Below are positions 10,211-19,517 of a DNA stretch of 64,000 nt, piece after piece. This DNA is from Oscarella lobularis (lineage: Eukaryota; Porifera; Homoscleromorpha; Homosclerophorida; Oscarellidae): NCBI RefSeq assembly GCF_947507565.1, contig NC_089186.1, forward strand, positions 558,001-622,000. Direction: 5' to 3'. Under the pieces are notes generated by a model. It searched no databases. It was given only the letters and a program-made list of their open reading frames with translations, and was not told the DNA's origin. Made by a program: the position numbers and the translations under genes. How positions within the stretch are numbered: the stretch's first letter is position 1; the number at the start of each line of letters is the position of its first letter.

Positions 10211-12380
10211 ATGGCCGATCCAAAGTGGGACACTCAATTAGTGCCGGTTCTAGATCAAATTACCAAAAGCATCGTTGTTACCGGTCCATTGCTCGACAAA
10301 CTCGTAAGCAATGGACTGCTCGACATGAATGAACGAGGGAGAATAGATCAGGCCCCAACTGAAGACGACAAAGCGACAAAAATGTTTCCAATTTTGAGCA
10401 GAGGTGGACAAGGCTCGTTCGACAAATTCTGCACAGCACTTGAAGAGACACGCCAATCTCACCTGGCAAAAATATTGAAAGGTGAGTACAGTACTTGTAG
10501 TTGACCAACACCCGTCGCGACAGTCGCTTCTCATAACTATATACTGCAATGGCTGGACTTTCGCCAGGACGAATGGCTGGCGCACATGACATAACGTCAT
10601 AGGCCCAAAATAGAACTTTCACTTTCAGTTCTATTGTGCAACGTTCGCGTTATGTCTGCCACCGACAGCTCGCGCCTGTCTGCTTTACGGAACGATTATT
10701 CTTATCTGAGGAATCATCTACGCGTTAGCGGTGTGTTTCTGGCCTACCTCCTTCAGAAGAAGGTCATAAACCCCGACGAGTACGAAAAATTGTCTAGCAA
10801 GACGCTCACAACAAACGAGAAGATTGATCTCCTTGTTCTTGAATACCTGCTGAGAGGCCCGGACAGTGATCTAGATATAATCATCGAGGCTCTCGGCGAT
10901 TCCGAACAAGAATATCTGGCAAAACGACTGCGATCCTTAGACAAAAGTGCGGCTAAATATAGATGTCAAAATTTGCAAAGATGCGCTTATCCCCTCAAAT
11001 ATATAGCAACAAACAAAACCGACATAAATAGATATTTTCTACTTGTAGAAGCGAAAGCGAATAGTCCACCACCGTCAGAGGCCTCTCCTCTAAAAGATCA
11101 AGGTCACCGGGCCAAAGAACTGCAGAAAGGTGCGTAGTCCCACTATATGTAGCTGTTCTAATGCTGTGATCGATCTCTATCAGGCGCGTAACCAGGGGGG
11201 GGCCTGGGGGGGCACGTGCCCCCCCGAAATTTTGCCAAAGCTAGGTAAAATTTGACGGAGTATTCACCGAAGATGCGCACTATTTCGTCGATTTGCATAA
11301 CGATAGCGTTTACTGTTCGACTCTGGCAGAATGCGAACTGCTTGCTACTTCTCATGCTCGTTGAACCGAACTCATGATTCAGCTAGCGCACTTTACCAAC
11401 CCGGTTACGTACATACAATGAAGCGAAAGCATTCTCTGTCGAAGTCTGATACCGTTAAAAGAGGCGTTTTCTGAGTTGGTGCGGCTCTGGGAAATTGTTT
11501 TGACGATGGGAGTTTCGACCGCGTCATGCGAAAGAGCCTTCTCCTGCCTTAAGAGGCTGAAAACGTACCTCAGGGCGTCAATGACACAGGATCGCCTCAA
11601 TGATATGGCTGTACTAGCTATTGAAAGCGATCTGGCCAAAAACTTAGACATAGATAAAGCTGTGAAAACGTTTATAGAAGTCGATTTTAGTAGAAAATTG
11701 AAATTTATGTAGACGTTTAAATTTTTAGCGAAACTTCTGTATAAGCGCCAGACATAGAAAAACATTATTCAGTAACGAAAAATTAAGATTGACCACGCCC
11801 ACATTCAAAAAATTTTTCGCGCCTTCGGCGCGAAAAAATTGTGCCCCCCCGACCTCTGAAACCTGGTTACGCCGCTGTCTCTATGCGCCTTCTCGTGAAC
11901 CCTGATCGTTTCTCTGCGCGTCAAACCTGTTAAATAACCCTTGCAACTGCGCGTCATGTCTGAGGATAAGAGTATTTCAAGTCTTTCAGTTTTGCAAGAA
12001 TCCTTTAGTTAGATAGGCCACCTCTAACTACTACCTTATTACAACTTGATCGACTAATTAGTATTCTTTTTCAACAGATAAACTACCACCACCGCGCACT
12101 CGGTCTACAACTGAAAAGCAGTCACAAGAAGAGAGCGATTCGGATGAAGCAGACGGCAACTTGACCCCTAAAGCAAAAAGAGCAAAAAAAGACAAAAAAC
12201 GTAAGCGAAGCGCATCCATCATCTACGAGGCTTGCTGCTTTGTACATAGAAGTAAGGTTTCAACTTGTCTTTTTAGATGTGAAAGTCCTGAGCCTCTGCG
12301 ACGAATGGAAACCATCTAAGGGCGGCATAACTACATTTAATCGATTGTTTTGCACCAAAGCATTTGCAAATTTTGTGTGA
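10211..12380 (+). pseudogene. CARD-CARD-GT4 gene copy 1 (CARDs intact, glycosyltransferase deleted)
   Basis: Exon 1 (10211-10481, MADPKWDTQL) encodes a CARD-like six-helix domain; exon 2 (10629-11129) a second one (LSALRNDYSYLRNHLR to EYLAKRLRSLD) plus a proline-rich tail. Exon 3 (12078-12200) is an acidic, then lysine-rich linker (EESDSDEADG, KAKRAKKDKK). Exon 4 (12277-12380) begins the glycosyltransferase with LSLCDEWKPSKGG, then stops after AFANFV. All phases agree. Compared with copy 2, about 1.2 kb of enzyme body is missing, with GCAAATTTT at the join matching GCRAAWTTT-like words at both breakpoints. A hAT element (11181-11877) sits in intron 2. The product could still be a two-CARD protein, so pseudogene applies to the enzyme half. 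CARDs mediate homotypic assembly in inflammasome or apoptosis complexes. Confidence 0.8.
11181..11877 (+). mobile_element. Non-autonomous hAT transposon in intron 2 of CARD-GT copy 1
   Basis: Terminal inverted repeats are CAGGCGCGTAACCAGG on the left and CCTGGTTACGCCGCTG on the right (14 of 16 match). The target duplication is TCTCTAT (11174-11180 and 11878-11884); an eighth base would need one change. Copy 2 keeps the empty site GATCGATCTCTATGCGCC near 49843-49860. Inside, 11476-11715 encodes a hAT C-terminal dimerisation segment (STASCERAFSCLKRLKTYLR), so the element is an internally deleted transposase copy. C- and G-runs beside both ends could fold together. Confidence 0.9.
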
Positions 12381-12769
12381 GTGTGCATTACAGCGCAGCT
12401 TCTGACTCTGAGTTGCAAAAATGCATGCGCCTATAAATAGATCTGCGTTTTAGACATGCCGAAGCCGATTCTCGTTCTTCCGGCAATGCAACAGTAGCTC
12501 CGTGGAAACGAGAAAGATAAAATGCGAAAAGAAATGGAATCTATGATTTTAAATGAGCACTGGTTTAGAATGGACTTCCGCCGTTTCCTATTCACCAAAA
12601 GCGCAAAACGTCATGAACACCTTAAGAACTGCATGTCTTTCTTTTTTCTTGAGGTACATCGAAACATAAGATCACTACCAGGCCTCTCTAAATTAAACCT
12701 AGTAAACCAATTACCACGAGTAAATTGACCTATAATATGCATCTATTCACACCTAAATTACCTGACGCA
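12381..12769 (+). other. Former 3' region of CARD-GT copy 1
   Basis: This matches 51960-52330 downstream of copy 2 (GCCTATAAATAGATC, CCGGCAATGCAACAGTAGCT). No reading frame is conserved. It marks the right side of the deletion that removed the glycosyltransferase body. Confidence 0.55.
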
Positions 12770-14393
12770 ATCCCTTGAGATGGTCTAACGGAGGTGGCGG
12801 CTGCCAACTAAGCACGTTCAGGGAAAAGGGAGCTACAAACCTACTAAACCTCTAGCCGCCCTAAACCCTAATGCAGCAGGAAAGGACCCGTGCATACTAA
12901 CATAGTCGGCCTGTGATGCAAACAGAATACGAATCATCTCTACGTAACGAATGCGTGTCGTACCCGCTACCCTCCCTGTCACACAAACAAATGAAGCCTC
13001 GTGCACTGCCATGACACCAGCTCTCACTCCTGAACCCCAACCCGCCCTCGATTACACAGTCAGAAACCAGCCTATAGTATTTAGATTCGTTCGGAAATTA
13101 TTCTATGCCCAAGAGCGCGGGCGGTGGCACACCAGGCAATCCGCGACGTGTGGGTGACAGAGAGTCCCGCTCTTTAAGTGCATGCCTAATCCATGGGGGC
13201 CCAATCAGAAAACCTCGAAAAAATTCCTTTACTTTCGTCTGCGCTACACTCCTAGACAGACCACGTCGAAAAGTAGACAATACGCCGTTTTGAGGCTGGA
13301 ACATTTGGCGATATGACGTGCGTTTCTAAAAATTAATTAAGCAAGAATTGTGAACGTGAAATTATAAGAACGTGTCGCGCGCGCTTACGCATGCAGCAGG
13401 GCATCAAAGCGCGCTTCTTCGTCGCTGAAAGAACAAGCGGAGCCACCTAGAAAACGCATAGGCATAGATAGGACGGAAACGCGAGAAAGGGGGCCCCGGC
13501 GGTGAAAAGAAAACACGAATGCCGACATAACCTAGTAAATACAAACGTGAATGGCACGCGAGGACACGCGAGTGCGTACAGCTTGAGATCGCTCGCCTGC
13601 GAGTGGATGCACGCGACGGAATTGGGAAAGGGGCTCGTCACGTGGCGAGAGAAAGCGTTGCAGGAGACTCTACTGCCAGCGGGAAGACGCCTTTTGTTCA
13701 TGAGAGTCGTTACGTATCGCGCGACTGGCGAACGATCGCGAAAACCTGGCGCTATCGTGTGGGGGAGGATCGCGCGAACGTTTGAGGCGTTGACGCTTAC
13801 CTGTTGGCTCTGCCTCCTTGTTGAGAGCTTCGCCGATCAGCAGGGCCTCGTCCTTGTGGACGTCTTCTCTCCGATGCCTAGTCTGATGCCGAAAAAGCCT
13901 CAAAAAGGTTCGGTCACTTCGGTGTTCGTGTTCAAGTTGCGCACGCGCAAATTAACATTGATAAGTTATTTTGATGGATGCCACTGGCGATCACGGAGGT
14001 GGTAACTCAGACAGAGCAGCTTCATTCATTGCCGTCGGCTGAAATGCATGAAGCGCGCCTGGGCTGAAACAGAACTTTTGCGCGTTTCTTCCATTTGCAT
14101 GATTGTGTTTGTTCTTCGTTCGTCCCCCTTGTGTCTAAGCTGACGAAACCGCAAACCCCTGCATATAACGCCTAAAGAAGCGCAACACGCGATGCTCTAA
14201 GAGCTAAGCAGCAGTCAAGCTAGGCTGGGAGAAAAACTGCATTTGGCTTCCCCGTCTTCGCATAGAGCAAATCTAAATCTAATTCTGACAGCGTAGCTCA
14301 AGTGTACAAAAGAAGAAGGAGCTCCCTTTCTATGGATTGCGTAAGACATGACGTCACCACCCGGGCGTGGTTGGTAGCAGACCATCATCGAAC
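12770..14393. repeat. Repeat block R1a (truncated unit)
   Basis: Segments in order match 17570-18775, 34950-36080 and 52330-53510. Markers are GAGGTGGCGGCTGCCARCTAAG, CACGTCGAAAAGTAGACAAT, GCGCGCTTACGCATGC and GATCGCTCGCCTGCGAGTG. The minus strand contains splice-flanked short frames conserved in copies, including ALLIGEALNKEA at about 13870-13820 followed by a GTAAGC donor. The block ends in a truncated copy of the 97-residue gene's tail (13978-14042) and that gene's 3' flank. In this copy the exon acceptor is CGG rather than CAG. Confidence 0.75.
13978..14042 (+). pseudogene. Truncated tail of the 97-residue GYIDKDGS gene
   Basis: The last ~21 codons (ATGCCACTGGCGATCAC through GTCGGCTGA) match 16893-16957, with the 3' flank conserved to about 14390. 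The upstream ~76 codons are absent and replaced by the end of the preceding repeat segment. Confidence 0.8.
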
Positions 14394-15161
14394 CACGGAT
14401 TCTAGAAAGAGAGGGATTAGAAACGCCAGTACATTGAGTGGCTCCATGCTCGACTCGGCCACGCCCCCTTATCGGTTGTGACCCCGCTCAAGAAACGCCC
14501 GATTTCTCCGAATCTGAAGGTTCTCTAGCCTTCTAGGCAACTCAAAAAGGTTACTAAGGGTGTAAATAATGCTTCTAAATGTAGCTTTTTACAAGCGACA
14601 GATCCCTAAAGCCCGTTTTTTCAACATGCGACTTTGTGTAGCTTTCCTGATCGTTCTGCAGGCTTTCGGAACCGCAAAGTACATTCTAACTCTAGGCTAA
14701 CGACGTCAAAGTGCAACTGACATCTTCCAAAGCATCTGCGATTGATCAAGTCAAATTTGTACCCTCGTAAGAAGGGTGCATGCTCGAAAATCGTCTTCGT
14801 CTCGACAATCGTGAAACGCAGATGCTTTTGAAGATATCAGTTGCACTTTGACGTCGTTAGCCTAGAGTTAGAATGTACTTTGCGGTTCCGAAAGCCTGCA
14901 GAACGATCAGGAAAGCTAAACAAAGTCGCATGTTGAAAAAACGGGCTTTAGGATCGGTCGCTCGTAAAAAGCTACATTTAGAAGCATTATTTAAACCCTT
15001 AGTAATCTTTTTGAGTCGCCTAGAAGGCTAGACAACCTTCAAATTCGGAGAAATCGGGCGTTTCTTGAGCGGGTCACAACCGATAAGGGGGCGTGGCCGA
15101 GGCGAGCAAGGATCCACTCAATGTACTGGCGTTTCTAATCCCTCTCTTTCTAGAATCCGTG
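14394..15161. mobile_element. 768-bp foldback transposon with ~345-bp inverted arms
   Basis: Both ends read CACGGATTCTAGAAAGAGAGG inward without mismatch. Inverted arms run to about 14742 and from about 14817 with a short loop. The flanking duplication is ATCGAAC (14387-14393 and 15162-15168). Paralogous repeat copies keep the empty site TATCATCGAACATACAG at 17301-17317 and about 37486-37502. No transposase is encoded. The 7-8 bp duplication fits a hAT-type non-autonomous element. Confidence 0.92.
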
Positions 15162-16030
15162 ATCGAACGTACAGGCAGACTAGGAGTATACCAACACCTT
15201 GGAAAACAGACGACGAAGCTAATTCCTTATTTTAGGGTCTCCAAAAAGGTGGATGCGGAAACTAGTAAATACGTGAAATTACGAGAACGTGTCGCGCCCG
15301 CTTACGCATGCAGCAGGGCGCTTCTTCGTCGCTGAAAGAACAAGCGGAGCCACCTAGAAAACGAATAGGCATAGATAGGACGAAACGCGAGAAAGGGGTC
15401 CCCGCGGTGAAAAGAAAACACGAATGCCGACATAACCTAGTAATACAAACGTGAATGGCACGCGAGGACACGCGAGTGCGCACGGCTTGAGATCGCTCGC
15501 CTGCGAGTGGATGCACGCGACGGAATTAAGAAAGGGGCCCGTCACGTGGCGAAAGAAAGCGTTGCAGGAGACTCTAGTGCCAGCGAGAAGACGCCTTTTG
15601 TTCATGGGAGTCGTTACGTATCGCGCGACTGGCGAACGATCGCGAAAACCTAGCCTCGTCCCCAGGCCCTTCCACCAGTGAGTGCGCCCCAAGCGCGCTA
15701 GCTGGTGAAGGGCCTGGGGACGAGGCTAGCGAAAACCTGTTTCTATCGTGTGGGAGAGGATCGCGCGAACGTTCAATTGAGGCGTTGACGCTTACCTGTT
15801 GGCACGGATCTGCTTCCTTGTTGAGAGCCTCGCCGATCAGCAGGGTCTTGTTCATGGATTTCTCTCCAACGCTTAATCTCCCTATATTTCGCCAGTGAAA
15901 TCCCAACGTCAAAGGCATTTTTATTTGTAAATATGTTTTCTCATAAAGACCTGCTCCACGCACTATAGACTGTAGACTAGGTTCGGGGCCACCGGCTTTG
16001 ATAGATTGTCGATGAAATCCCGCCACGCCT
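15162..16030. repeat. Repeat block R1b, left part
   Basis: This continues the repeat interrupted by the foldback element, and is close to 35520-36220. The minus strand again has the exon-like frame ending LLIGEALNKEADP (about 15860-15800) with a GTAAGC donor. A 79-bp hairpin element is inserted at 15650-15728. Confidence 0.75.
15650..15728. mobile_element. 79-bp hairpin MITE
   Basis: TAGCCTCGTCCCCAGGCCCT and its reverse complement flank a ~25-base loop, so the element is almost wholly a hairpin. The 8-bp duplication GCGAAAAC occurs at 15642-15649 and 15729-15736. The empty site (GATCGCGAAAACCTG) is kept at 13735, 18568, 35924 and (with one change) 53305. The 8-bp duplication points to hAT transposase mobilisation. 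Confidence 0.88.
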
Positions 16031-16663
16031 AAAAATTGTCAAACAGGAATGACGCATTTGAAACTATCGCCAACGAGTGGCAACGAAGAGCATTTCGTTC
16101 ACAGCCGTGCATGGTCCACCCAGCAAAATTTCAAGCAAATCGAAGCAATTCGCACAGAAGCAATGTAACCCAAAGCTGTCAGCGTCGATTTTCTAACTGC
16201 TTCGAGCATTCTAACGGACGACGATTAAAAAGACGAGCCCATCGCCGAGCTTTATCGATTCTCTTTAGGTGGCTCCTCTTTTAGCAACACTTGCTAAAAA
16301 TAGAGTGTAGTTGCAAAAAACAGCGCGGGAGTGACGGGAGCGTGACGGGCGGTGCTTTCATGAAAGTGTCAAGGCACGTTGTCATGCTTTGTCCTTCAAG
16401 GCCTGAAAATGGTAGGCACAATGCTATGCTGGCGCAGAAGCAGCATGCAAAATTGCTAGTGCAGACCTTTTTGTGATTCGACAGTTGCGATTGCCACTAT
16501 TCGCACCTTGGGTGCTAAACAAGGATCTCGAGGTCAAAAAGGCGTGGCGACGAACAATAAAAAGTCTACTCATATAGTCGAGCTCTGGCCTACACGCCAG
16601 ACACACGGGTTTGACCTCGGCGACAAGTTACTCCACTGATCATCGACCGCTCTTCTTCAAACG
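16031..16663 (+). promoter_or_regulatory. 5' flank of the 97-residue gene, copy 1
   Basis: It is nearly identical to 36220-36852, differing by a few scattered bases and short indels. It holds no recognised gene. A weak TATA-like AATAAAAAG lies near 16555, about 110 bases before the start codon. The co-duplicated flank may include the gene's own promoter. Confidence 0.45.
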
Positions 16664-16957
16664 ATGACGACAATAGTTTGTGGCTACATTGACAAAGACG
16701 GCTCAATTCTGAGCGGGTCCGGATTTCGTGTGAACAGAGTCACGACAGGCAGATACACAGTCAGTTTTGACTCGCCTTTTTCGGCAGCTCCTGCCTGTGT
16801 CGTTACGCAAGTTTATCCGCAAGACTTCACCCGCAATGGAAAGACCCTCGACAATGCCATCATCACCAACATTGACAGAGACAAGTTTCAGTATGCCACT
16901 GGCGATCACCAAGGTGCTAACTCAGACAGAGCCGCTTCATTCATTGCCGTCGGCTGA
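16664..16957 (+). CDS. 97-residue bacterial-like GYIDKDGS protein, copy 1
   Basis: A single exon runs from ATG (MTTIVCGYIDKDGS) to TGA. It has no signal peptide, no membrane segment and little charge bias. The pattern GSGF...GRYTVSFDSPFS..P.CVVTQVYP...DNAIIT...SDRAASFIAVG resembles a short beta-rich domain I associate with bacterial, often secreted or repeat-containing, proteins; this is recalled similarity, not a search. Function is unknown. It is identical in protein to 36853-37146 and sits inside repeats with a truncated third copy at 13978. Lack of introns among intron-rich neighbours and the bacterial look suggest transfer followed by duplication. Intronless native origin is the alternative. 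Confidence 0.75.
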   Translation: MTTIVCGYIDKDGSILSGSGFRVNRVTTGRYTVSFDSPFSAAPACVVTQVYPQDFTRNGKTLDNAIITNIDRDKFQYATGDHQGANSDRAASFIAVG

Positions 16958-18779
16958 AATGCATGAAGCGCGCCTGGGCTGAAACAGAACTTTTGCGCGT
17001 TTCTTCCATTTGCATGATTGTGTTTGTTCTTCGTTCGTCCCCCTTGTTTCTAAGCTGATGAAACCGCAAACCCCTGCATATAACGCCTAAAGAAGCGCAA
17101 CACGCGATGCTCTAAGAGCTAAGCAGCAGTCAAGCTAGGCTGGGAGAAAAACTGCATTTGACTTCTCTGTCTTCGCATAGAGCAAATCTAAATCTAATTC
17201 TGACAGCGTAGCTCAAGTACAAAAGAAGAAGGAGCTCGCTCCCTTTCTATAGATTGCGTAAAACATGACGTCATCGCCCCGGCGTGGTCGGTAGCAGACC
17301 TATCATCGAACATACAGACAAGGAGTACACCAACACCTTGGAAAACAGACGAGGCTCCTTCCTTATTTCAGGGTCTCCAAAAAAAGTGGATGCGCAAACT
17401 AATGACGCATATACATACATTAGATGGAAGGCAAGAGAGCCAAGGTGCGGGGCAGTCCTGTCCGTCTGCTGAGGAGATCGGAAGAAGAGTGGTAAAGGGA
17501 AACACAAAGAAGTCTATCAATCCTAAATCCATTGAGCTGAAAAACGTCTCTAATAAAAGCTAAAATTACCTGACGCAATCCTTTGAGATGGTCTAACCGA
17601 GGTGGCGGCTGCCAGCTAAGCACGTTCAGGAAAAAGGAGCTACAAACCTACTAAACCTCTAGCCGCCCTACCTATTGACAGCCGCCCTAAACCCTAATGC
17701 AAAGAGAAAGGAACCGTGCACACTAACATAGTCGGCCTGTGATGCAAACAGAGTATACGAATCATCTCTACGTAACGAATGCGTGTCGTGCCCGCTACCC
17801 TCCCTGTCACACACACAAATGAAGCCTCATGCACTGCCATGACACCAGCTCTCACTCCTGAACCCCAACCCGCCCTCGATTACACAGTCAGAAACCAGCC
17901 TAGTATTTAGATTCGTTCGGAAATCGTTCTATGCCCAAGAGCGCGGGCGGTGGCACACCAAGCAATACGAGACGTGTGGGTGACTGAGAGTCCCGCTCCC
18001 TAAGTGCATGCCTAATCTATGGGGGCCCCCAATCGGAAAACCTCGAAAAAATTCTTCTATTTTCGTCTGCGCTACACTCCTAGACAGACCACGTCGAAAA
18101 GTAGACAATGCGCCGTTTTTGAGGCTGGAACATTTGGCGATGACGTGCGTTTCTAAAAAGGCAAGAGAATTGTGTACGTGAAATTACGAGAACGTGTCGC
18201 GCGCGCTTACGCATGCAGCAGGGCATCAAAGCGTGCTTCTTCGTCGCTGAAAGAACAAGCGGAGCCGCCTAGAAAACGCATAGGCATAGCATGCATAGAT
18301 AGGACGGAAATGCGAGAAAGGGCCCCAGCGGTGAAAAGAAAACACAAATGCCGACATAACCTAGTAAATACAAACGCGAATGGCACGCGAGGACACGCGA
18401 GTGCGTACGGCTTGAGATCGCTCGCCTGCGAGTGGATGCACGCGACGGAATTAGGAAAGGGGCCAGACATGCACGTGGCGAAAGAAAGCGTTGCAGGAGA
18501 CTCTACTGCCAGCGGGAAGACGCCTTTTGTTCATGGGAGTCGCTACGTATCGCGCGACTGGCGAACGATCGCGAAAACCTGGCGCTATATCGTGTGGGAG
18601 AGGATCGCGCGAACGTTTGAGGCGTTGACGCTTACCTGTTGGCTTTGCTTCCTTGTTGAGGGCCTCGCCGATCAGCAGGGCCTCGTTCTTGTGGACTTCT
18701 TCTCTCCGATGCCTAGTCTGATGCTGGTCACTTCGGTGCTCACGTGTTCAATTTGCGCACGCGCAAATTAACATTGATA
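16958..18779. repeat. Repeat block R1b, right part (3' flank of the 97-residue gene through exon-like segment)
   Basis: 16958-17770 is nearly identical to 37147-37960. 17570-18775 matches 12770-13970 and 52330-53510. Minus-strand frames with splice-like borders recur: WQPPPRLDHLKGLRQ before a GTAATT donor (17620-17575), SACSFSDEEARFDALLHA before GTAAGC (about 18270-18210), and ALLIGEALNKEAKP before GTAAGC (about 18690-18640). A CATGCA micro-insertion lies at 18468-18473. Whether this is a live spliced minus-strand gene is open. Confidence 0.65.
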
Positions 18780-19450
18780 AGTTATTTTGATGGATCTCCG
18801 CAGATCGGCTCCAAAACTGATCTTGGTGTTTCCTTGAGAATTGTCTGGCCGGCGTGTGCTTGGCAAGAAAAGCCTTCTTTTGATAGAGCTTCTTTTTGAA
18901 TATTTTCAGGCAAACTATACTGCCAAACCACACACAGCAGCGTCACATCTAACGTGCTCATCAAAACACTCCGGTCTCTCCAGGGTCTCTCTAAACCCAA
19001 AGTGAGAGGCTCCAACAACAACGGGCATCTGAATTTTTCGAAGCACCAATAATCTTTTTCGGAGTGCTAATAACTTTAGCGCCCTCGCCTCTTCAAACTC
19101 TCGCCGAAGACACTCCTGAAGTAAAGAACACTCAGAAAAGTCGCTCACCAGAATGAGATGGCTTATGGAATCGACGGAAGCGAAGGTTCCCTTGAAATAA
19201 TCAGAAATATCATGCAGTCAGCTAGCACAGAATCAAACAATTTCGCGACTTCAGGATCGAGGCCCTTATACAAGACTTCCCTCCTGACTTAAATGTCACA
19301 TTATTGTTAACAAACGCTTCTACGCAATCCTTCAATGACAAGTTCTTCGTCGATCTGGAGAAACAAGTAAAATCCAAAAAGGATTCTAGCCGAGCTTGTC
19401 TTCCCTCGCTCCGCAAGTCCTTTCCTGAACTACTTCGCGGGGAAGAATAC
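18780..19450 (-). pseudogene. HSPA12-like (Hsp70 superfamily) relic, copy 1
   Basis: The minus strand carries broken frames of the C-terminal ATPase region of HSPA12-type Hsp70 proteins. Pieces are KDCVEAFVNNNVTF, LDPEVAKLFDSVLADC and LLQECLRREFEE; the last aligns with the LLQERLR stretch after the usual GGFAESP motif, best seen in the 53530-54250 copy. Stops and shifts break it, including a 4-bp insertion at 19211. It lies just 3' of gene B, as its counterpart lies 3' of gene F, so they were copied together. Confidence 0.6.
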
Positions 19451-19517
19451 GGCCCTAACGGTTTTTCTTACTGAAAAAAAAATTAGAAGAAAAATTGATC
19501 ATGCGGTACGTGACTTT

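Noticed and set aside
12430-12445. CCTATAAATAGATC as an active TATA promoter
   Set aside because: It lies in the former 3' region of the CARD-GT gene in both copies and no downstream gene start is apparent.
13502-14005. 167-codon plus-strand frame at 13502-14005 (and 18172-18771) as a gene
   Set aside because: The frame is not kept in the sister copies at 15.4, 35.7 and 53.1 kb; the minus strand shows better splice-flanked conservation.
16664-16957. 97-residue gene as bacterial contamination of the assembly
   Set aside because: It occurs twice, with a third truncated tail, embedded in repeats shared with clearly eukaryotic neighbours.
17478-17492. GATCGGAAGAAGAG as sequencing-adapter contamination
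   Set aside because: It differs from the adapter, continues into repeat sequence, and is present identically in the second copy at 37.66 kb.
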